DNA of 64,000 nt. Origin: Elgaria multicarinata webbii. Lineage: Eukaryota; Chordata; Lepidosauria; Squamata; Anguidae. Of this stretch, positions 57,413 to 64,000 are shown in pieces. Each line of letters begins with the position of its first letter. The stretch's first letter is position 1. The translations under genes and the position numbers were made by a program. The notes beneath the pieces are model-generated. The model ran no database searches. It was not told where the DNA came from and worked only from the letters and a program-made list of their open reading frames with translations. Location of the stretch: NCBI RefSeq assembly GCF_023053635.1, contig NC_086171.1:51439538-51503537 (forward strand). Direction: 5' to 3'.

Positions 57413-58336
57413 AAAATATGGCTGCTGTATGTCACTGTTAAAAATACACATGCTACTAGCTGAGGTGAATAACCCATCAGCAAACAGCAATATGATTCCA
57501 TTCACAATAGCAGAACATTCCGTCATCCTGCCACAGCATGACTGAAGGGTAGGCCATCTGTTAAAGGAGCATTGTAACAGGAATAAATATTGTGACATCT
57601 AAATCAGTACTTATTATTTCATAAAAAGAAAGATGCTGGAGCTCAAGTCCACCCCAAATCCTCGTCTTTTAATTATCGGTGAACAAGGACTGACAGTTGT
57701 GGGCACAGGAGATGCTAATTCACATGTTCCAGAACTGAGCATTAAATGTAGGATCCAATGCCAATCCCTGGCATAACTGCAGACTGCCTCACCCACCCTC
57801 TTGGCCAGGATGAACAGGGGTTGAGAAAGTCAAAGAACCTGCGATGCTTTCTCCTTTCTATGTTATTTGGGTGTTCTCTCTCCAGCAAAAGAAGAAAGAA
57901 TGGGGGCCCTTAGCAAGGCACCACAGAGCTATAAAATGCAAGAAGTGTGTGTTCAATTTCTAATATGACCAGGCCCTGGGAAAATAGGTCTCTTGGCTCT
58001 GACAACTAACAGCAAGGATGAAACTCCAAAGAAAAGGTATTGAAGAAGCATGGTGGTTAGTCCTGGGGATTGCTACTTTGACAACTTAGCCACCGTAGAT
58101 AAATGTCATATTGTTCTCTTAACCATCTCTTTTCCTAGCCAAACATCTGCTCAACCTTCCTTATGCCTGATTTAGGGTGAAAAGGTTTCCTTTAACTGAG
58201 AACATTCCTCTCTTTTGAAGGCATTCCCTATTAGAAGGTCTATTCAGTCCAAGTCCAGTTTAACAATAAAGAACCATCAGAAGGAAGAGCAGGAGCCTTG
58301 AAGTTGCACATCAATAGTACCTGGACAGCAGACTAA
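57413..58336. other. Unassigned DNA
   Basis: No feature recognised. Confidence 0.4.
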
Positions 58337-58770
58337 GGCCTTTTCTACACCTTGGATTTCCCCCAGGATTGTCCCTGTGTGTCCAAATGACACACAGGGG
58401 ATCCCAGGGGGCAGGCAGGAACGATCCCTCCATTTCCCCAGGATAACTGGTTGCCCAGTTATCCCAATTTTGCCAGCGGTCCCGCAAGTAGTGGGAGTCA
58501 GCAGAGGGAAGGAGACGGGCCTGGGGGAGTCCAGAGACATTGGGGTTGGGGGGGAGCGAGGGTGGGGCTTTCTTTTTAACTTACTTTTCACTGGAGCACA
58601 AGTGCACTCCAGCACCTGTTTCTTTAAAAGAAAATGGCAGGCGCAATGGCCCTCTTCTGTTCCAGGATGTCGTGCTTCTGTTTAGACACCTATGGATGGT
58701 CCCGGAAGCAGGTAAGTCTGGGATCGTCCCCCCTCCCTCCCCGAAGGCTCTTAGGTGTAGAAAGGGCCCC
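58337..58770. mobile_element. Harbinger-like family 1, long form
   Basis: Left TIR GGCCTTTTCTACACC, preceded by TAA; right end GGTGTAGAAAGGGCCC. Left part TGTCCAAATGACACACAGGG; middle AAATGGCAGGCGCAATGGCC. Its interior differs from the other long forms, so at least two long subtypes exist. Confidence 0.65.
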
Positions 58771-61655
58771 AGTAAGGCACCCAGGTCACCTGGTCACAGT
58801 CTTCTCCACTATAGTGTGATGTACTGTATTTAAATTATAATAATTATTTCTAAATTTGAATTTATATGCAAATTTTATGCAAATTTGTGTCTTTTTTTAT
58901 CCTCTCTTTTGGTGATGCATGTCATCTTTTTTAACTATTCATAAGTGGCCACCCTATGTATCCCCTCCTTCTTGTTTATTCTGTAAATCATCTATTTCCT
59001 GAGAGAGGAACAAGCCATTTCATTATTTGGCCAACATTGCCCTCTCCCTTAACAGGTGGATTCAACAGTTTTGTAGTTCTGACCACTTGTGAAGGAGGCA
59101 TGCTTTCATGACAGCACTAATAACACGTAAATGCCGTAATGGGAAGAACGTAAATGAATAAAACCTGATATATTTCTGAGAGCTGAATGGCAAAAATGTG
59201 CAGGCCTGCCCTCCTATCCCAATGCAGGGCCCTTCAGGTTCAACATAATACAGACATTTTTGGCCCAGCTCAGTGTACAGAACTACAACTGCATGGCGAG
59301 TCACTGGGCCATAATTAGAAACAACCATTGCATTCACCAGTCATTGAGCGTTTAATGCTTTCCCCTTAGTCACTGTTAAATAACACGATAACAAGCTTTG
59401 GCCTTGACAACACTCTAAATCAAGAGTTATGGTTAAACACTATCAGTTAATTTGACCTGGAAATTCACATCGGGTAATGCTCACAAATACGTAGAAGTTG
59501 TAACTGAAAGAGGAAGGGGCTGAAAAGATATTTTATACTGACTTGATACAGGGGCATGACCAGAACAAAAATAGATGATTAGAACAAGAGGCATTTGTAC
59601 TTGGTCATGACTTCCATATAAAGTAATGATATGTTAACTTAAGTTTTGTTTGCCTGTAAAGACATGTAGAAATGTCCTCACAAATTACGAATGCTTTTTA
59701 ACACAGAACAGCTTCAATTTATTCTTTGTGCATACTGTCTTTGAACACAGCAAGCACAATCCAAAGATCCTCAAATGTTGTTGATGCTGTACACATGCTG
59801 CCATGTGCAAAGATCTCCCTTGCCAAACAGATGGTGCTGTCAATTTTGACAGTACTGATCACCTGCTGGGGAAGGGGAAGGAAGGAGATGCCTCGAATCA
59901 GTCTTTTCCCCAAAAAACAGGAGGTCAATGCTGGGGCACGTGGACCAGGATTAATACCTTATTGCCATTTTAACTAAATATGACGAATGGCATAACTGAA
60001 AAGTGTGGACATATCTGAAAGCTACGAGCATCAACAAAATGGGTTCACAAAATTGGCTACCCCTCCACCAAGCTATGAGTTGGATCTAAACTGTCAGGTG
60101 AATGGGACAAGTTAGCAAACCCTAACTTAAATCCAATTGCTTTCAGTAAGAAAAAAACACAACTAATGTAATCTGGATCCAACTCTATGTGCTTTTCAGA
60201 GATCAGTTTTCAGTGAATGCAATATCAGGGTGAACACGGAAAACGTAAACATAAGTAACATGGGCCTCACCGATGGGCAGTTCTCTGTAGAGAACACTAT
60301 TCTCCTTAGACATACTTTTCTAGGCAGAAGGAAACATCTGTGAGGCACTATCTCTTCCTGAAATGCACTACATAGAGCCAGACTGTAAAGCCCCTGAGGC
60401 ACCGGTTGTCTGCTTGGGTACAAATATGATCAATTTGAAAGTATAATTTGCATTTCTTATTTCTCCTTGAGAAAATTACTCAATAGGCCCCCATTCCTAT
60501 GAAAAATGTATCTATGTTTGTATGTTCTTTGACTGGAAACTCTGCTCTGCTATGACATGCTATGTCCTAGTAAACAGCATTTGGCCAGTGGGGCTGCATG
60601 TCCGACTCTTGTTGATTAACTGTAGCTATTAAATGCTGTTATATCTGAATTGGCAAGCCATGGTTACTACAGACCATGTTGCCCCTAGACCAAAGTTGTC
60701 TAAATTCAGCTTCCAGGTCAGGGTTAGAGGTAAACTGAGATTTGCAGTAATCACAGTTTATCAATTCAGTTGTAATAACAAACTATAGTTCCCATGTTCC
60801 AGGAAGTGAGGGGAGAAATCAGAGTGCATAAGTGGGCAGGGCAGAGGGAGAAAGAGGGAGGAAGCATGCAAGCTGAAAGCGTAGATCTCGCAACCAACCA
60901 TGGTTTGGCCATGAAATCTGTTTCCATGAAGCTTGAGGAGCCAGGGTCCCAACAGAATGGACAGTATGAACAATCTATTTAACTTTCTAGAGCTGGTTCA
61001 TTAGCATTACATGTGTTCCCTGGCTGATGAATGTGTCTAGCTACTCTTCAGCACTTTCAGTGAGATGAACACAAATGCCTGCTTCCTTATCAGATTAAGG
61101 GAAATTACTTTTTATTAACAAAATTGTTCAAAGGCTTGCCAAAGCTCTCACTACATGTTTGCTAAGTAAATTCCAAATGATTTGGAAATTACATTATGTG
61201 ATTTTGTATTGTTTCCCCAAGGGTTAGGTCCAGATTAGGGTAGACCCATCAAAATCAATGAGCCCTAATTTAGTCATGACTTAAATTCCAATAATTTCAA
61301 ATAGGTCTACTCAAGGTCTGGATCCAACCCATTAATTCTAGAAACTTCTCCAAGTAGTTAATTCAAAATATTTTGTACAATCTCATTAAGACACCCTCTA
61401 CCAAAAATATATATATCTTATTATCAGTTTCCTCCCTTCTTTCTGGGTGGGTGGGGAGGGAATGCCCAAAGCCTGATAAAATCCATGCAAAGATATTGAT
61501 CAGCCTAGAGCCAATGAAGTCAAACTAAGGAACCGGCAAACATTTCTTAAGTGAATTTAATAATTCTATTAAATAATTCTTCTCTTTTCCCCTTATTGTA
61601 GTGCACGCACTCACATACTCCAACTAATGAAGGGCATGGTATAGCCAAAGTTTAG
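58771..61655. other. Unassigned DNA
   Basis: No gene or clear transposon. 60640-60800 has loosely inverted words like those at 17399-17610. Confidence 0.4.
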
Positions 61656-61743
61656 CTACAATCCTATACACGCTTATCTGGGTGCAGATCCCACTGAATT
61701 CAATGGTGCTAGCTTCTGAGTAGACATGTATAGGATTGCACTG
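61656..61743 (-). repeat. Short AATCCTATAC family repeat
   Basis: CTACAATCCTATACACGC…CTGAATTCAATGGTGCTAGC…TGTATAGGATTGCAC. The inverted terminal parts are clear here. Followed by a (TTCA)n tract at 61768-61785. Confidence 0.65.
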
Positions 61744-64000
61744 TATGCAACGACAGTCTTCTTTCTTTCATTCATTCATTCATTCGATAACCATCCCACT
61801 AAATTCTTCTTTCTTTCATAATCCCACCGCAACCCATACATGTTTCCCATAAATAAGGCAAAGCACATTTATGGGATTGCAAACATAAGCAATCACATTA
61901 AGTATTCATTAGTATATTATCTTGTTTAGCCCCAAATGGAGCTGTGATCATGTTTAATTTCTCACTCCAGAAGTTTTGCCTTCAAATGAAAAATTATGAC
62001 TTGGCTTCTAATTGTCTTCAAGACACGGGTGAAGTTCGAACAAATCTTCAGAGCTCCCTGAGCTTGTTGACTCAAGGGCCCTGGAATTTGGTGTTGTCAA
62101 TTGAGAATGTTTCACCAATATACCCTCACTAATCATTTCAGGTTATTCATACAACATCACTATGTTTGCACGGAACAAATCACTCCATTGGGTTTACACA
62201 GCAGAGATAATTATCCTGCTGTTGTTTATATGATCACTTATCCTGGGTTAAAAGAGCAGGAAGTCAAGAGCTCAACCTGACTGTATGTTTTCAGGACTCT
62301 CGCTATCCTCCAGTTCATCCCTTGAATGTGTAAACAAACCAGCAGCTGAGGTGAATTAATGGATTGTGATTCCAGGATAACTGATCACACAAACAAGTCC
62401 TCAGTTACAGATGGCCTTGCTTTCCAAAGTCGTTTCACAGCCTGACATTTAAGGGGCTTAGGTAGGTTCAATATACATTGAAAGGTAGGAGAGAAACAAA
62501 CCGGCCTATGGCACAGGTTAGTCTCTAGCCAACTCCCCATTAGAAGGGAAAGAACAACTCCTGCTCCATCTTCTGCTTACTTCATCCTGAATCTGCGTTC
62601 ATCACCAGAATATATGCTTATTTTATTTCTTGCAATTAAGTCTTTATTTCCATTATCCCTCCCTTCAGGCACAACATGTGGCTTACTAGTCATCATCTTC
62701 CTCAGTATCAAAAAATGAAATTATGGTTTTTACAAAACTGCCTGCAAGATAAAGAAAACTAAATGCTCCAAACACCACAAAATGCTAAATGTCTCTGGAG
62801 AGGTAGAACATATTAGCAGTACAAGGGCAAAGGAAATTTCGATTGGAGATGAAGCTTGCTTTTTTTCCCTGTTGAGAGTCAACTGGGATATTGCTCGTTG
62901 ACTTCAGAGGTCAGGAGGACCAAGTTCAAATTTAATTTTGGGTGCAAGCCACATCCTTCTGAAGATACTGGCAAGTCTCCCATTGACATTAATGGACCTG
63001 GATTTCACCCTTTGTATCATTACCAGTTTAACAGCAAATTGGAAATTCAGCCTTTTACTCATATGGAGAGGGAGGAAAGGAGTGCAGAATTTGTTCAAGC
63101 ATTTATTTAATTATTCTGGCACTCTGAGTAAGATTAGTACTAAACTGGACCTAATAAAAATATCAGAAATTGATACTGTATTAGGTATAGCAAATGTATT
63201 ATTTATTATTTGTTACATTTCTATGCTGCCCCAATGCTGGGAGATTTCCAAAAGGAAGAGGTCAATTTATAACACCACTTATCTATTCTGTTTTTTGTCA
63301 CCAAACCACACACTAGTTTGCACCTGTCATTTACAGTCAAAAAATGGAAATCTTAAGCTAAAGTTAAGCATCCAAATAGTTCTATCTCAAAAGAAGTTCC
63401 AAAAATTCTCGTTTTCAACATGCCCACAGCACAGACTTTGCAAGACATGTAAATGTTGCAATACCATCAGAGCTGGTTTTATCTGAAGTTTTCTGTTCAA
63501 TGTCTTTCTTTCACGGCATCATTATCTAAAGCAGTTCCAAGAATACACTTTTGTTTTCTGAAAAAATATAATTAGCTATATTTCCACTACTTCTTGGGTG
63601 CAAGACGTTTTTGGTTTTGCTGTGTTATGTTTACTTATGTAGTTTGGCCATTTCCCCACCCCACTCTGAGTTAGGCAAACACTGAGCACAATTAACACAT
63701 TTTATTTGGTATTGCTATGTTCTCATTTTCTCAAAAGACTGCCTGGGAATACACAGACTTTTTCAAAAGGTATGGAATTTGGGAGCACACACACATATAA
63801 ATGCATAGAGATACACCATGTCAGTTTCCACTTCCTTGGAATCTCTGCACCTTTTCCTATTCACAGCCATGAAATTTCAGATTTTAAGGGCAGGACCACA
63901 GTGTCCTGATCAGGGCATTTCACCGCCTTTGAGGCATATGCGAGTGTGTGTGCCTTTAGGTGCGTGTGTGTGTGTTTACCCCCCTGCATCGCAGTGTATC
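61744..64000. other. Unassigned, mostly repeat-poor DNA
   Basis: 61930-62260 looks unique and balanced in composition, a possible conserved non-coding stretch. 63180-63260 has a LINE-tail-like TTATTTGTTACATTTCTATG. A 182-residue frame at 62938-63486 looks random. A short GT tract lies at 63965-63977. Confidence 0.35.

Noticed and set aside
62938-63486. 182-residue frame
   Set aside because: No domain or family resemblance, AT-rich composition and a LINE-tail-like stretch inside. Best explained as a chance frame.
1-64000. CRISPR arrays, tRNA or snRNA genes, Polintons, envelope genes
   Set aside because: None seen. tRNA-like boxes belong to SINE heads, and regularly spaced repeats are microsatellites.

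Overview
The window reads as nuclear DNA of a squamate reptile (lizard or snake). This rests on one vertebrate-type gene embedded in a dense mixture of L2, CR1, L1 and RTE/BovB LINE pieces, a tRNA-type SINE, hAT-like and PIF/Harbinger-like DNA transposons, Penelope-like scraps and a Ty1/copia element. The species was not determined. Base composition is AT-rich, apart from GC-rich islands that turn out to be transposons.

Only one host gene is supported. At the left edge, on the minus strand, lies the single coding exon of LRRC3B (414-1190), with its 3' UTR running off the left side, a short 5' UTR segment and a good splice acceptor at about 1361. Because the gene points left, everything to the right of 1361 is upstream of the coding exon. 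It is most simply the long 5' UTR intron of LRRC3B and/or upstream intergenic DNA. No non-coding first exon or CpG-island promoter could be recognised.

The remaining ~62.6 kb is layered with mobile elements. 1.4-3.4 kb: a small Harbinger-like MITE inside a short repeat, and a hAT-like element holding an L2 tail. 6.5-9.7 kb: DNA-transposon remnants, one holding a large palindromic Penelope-like insert. 12.5-16.2 kb: a very young Ty1/copia element with indistinguishable LTRs. 20.7-24.7 kb: two L1 3' ends, L2, SINE. 26.3-26.9 kb: a long Harbinger-like element. 32.3-32.8 kb: two MITEs meeting at one TTA. 35.7-36.3 kb: a probable solo LTR. 40.8-43.7 kb: nested LINE tails, a nearly open L2 and a CR1 3' end. 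46.0-47.5 kb: one SINE split by three DNA transposons. 47.9-58.8 kb: further Harbinger-like copies and L2 tails. 58.8-64 kb: mostly unrecognised DNA.

The most informative structures are nested insertions whose target-site duplications can be read directly. They classify two MITE families as having 3-bp targets, one element as hAT (8 bp) and one L1 copy by a 17-bp duplication. Family names come from recognising motifs by eye; no database search was possible. No RNA gene, CRISPR array or intact transposase gene was found.
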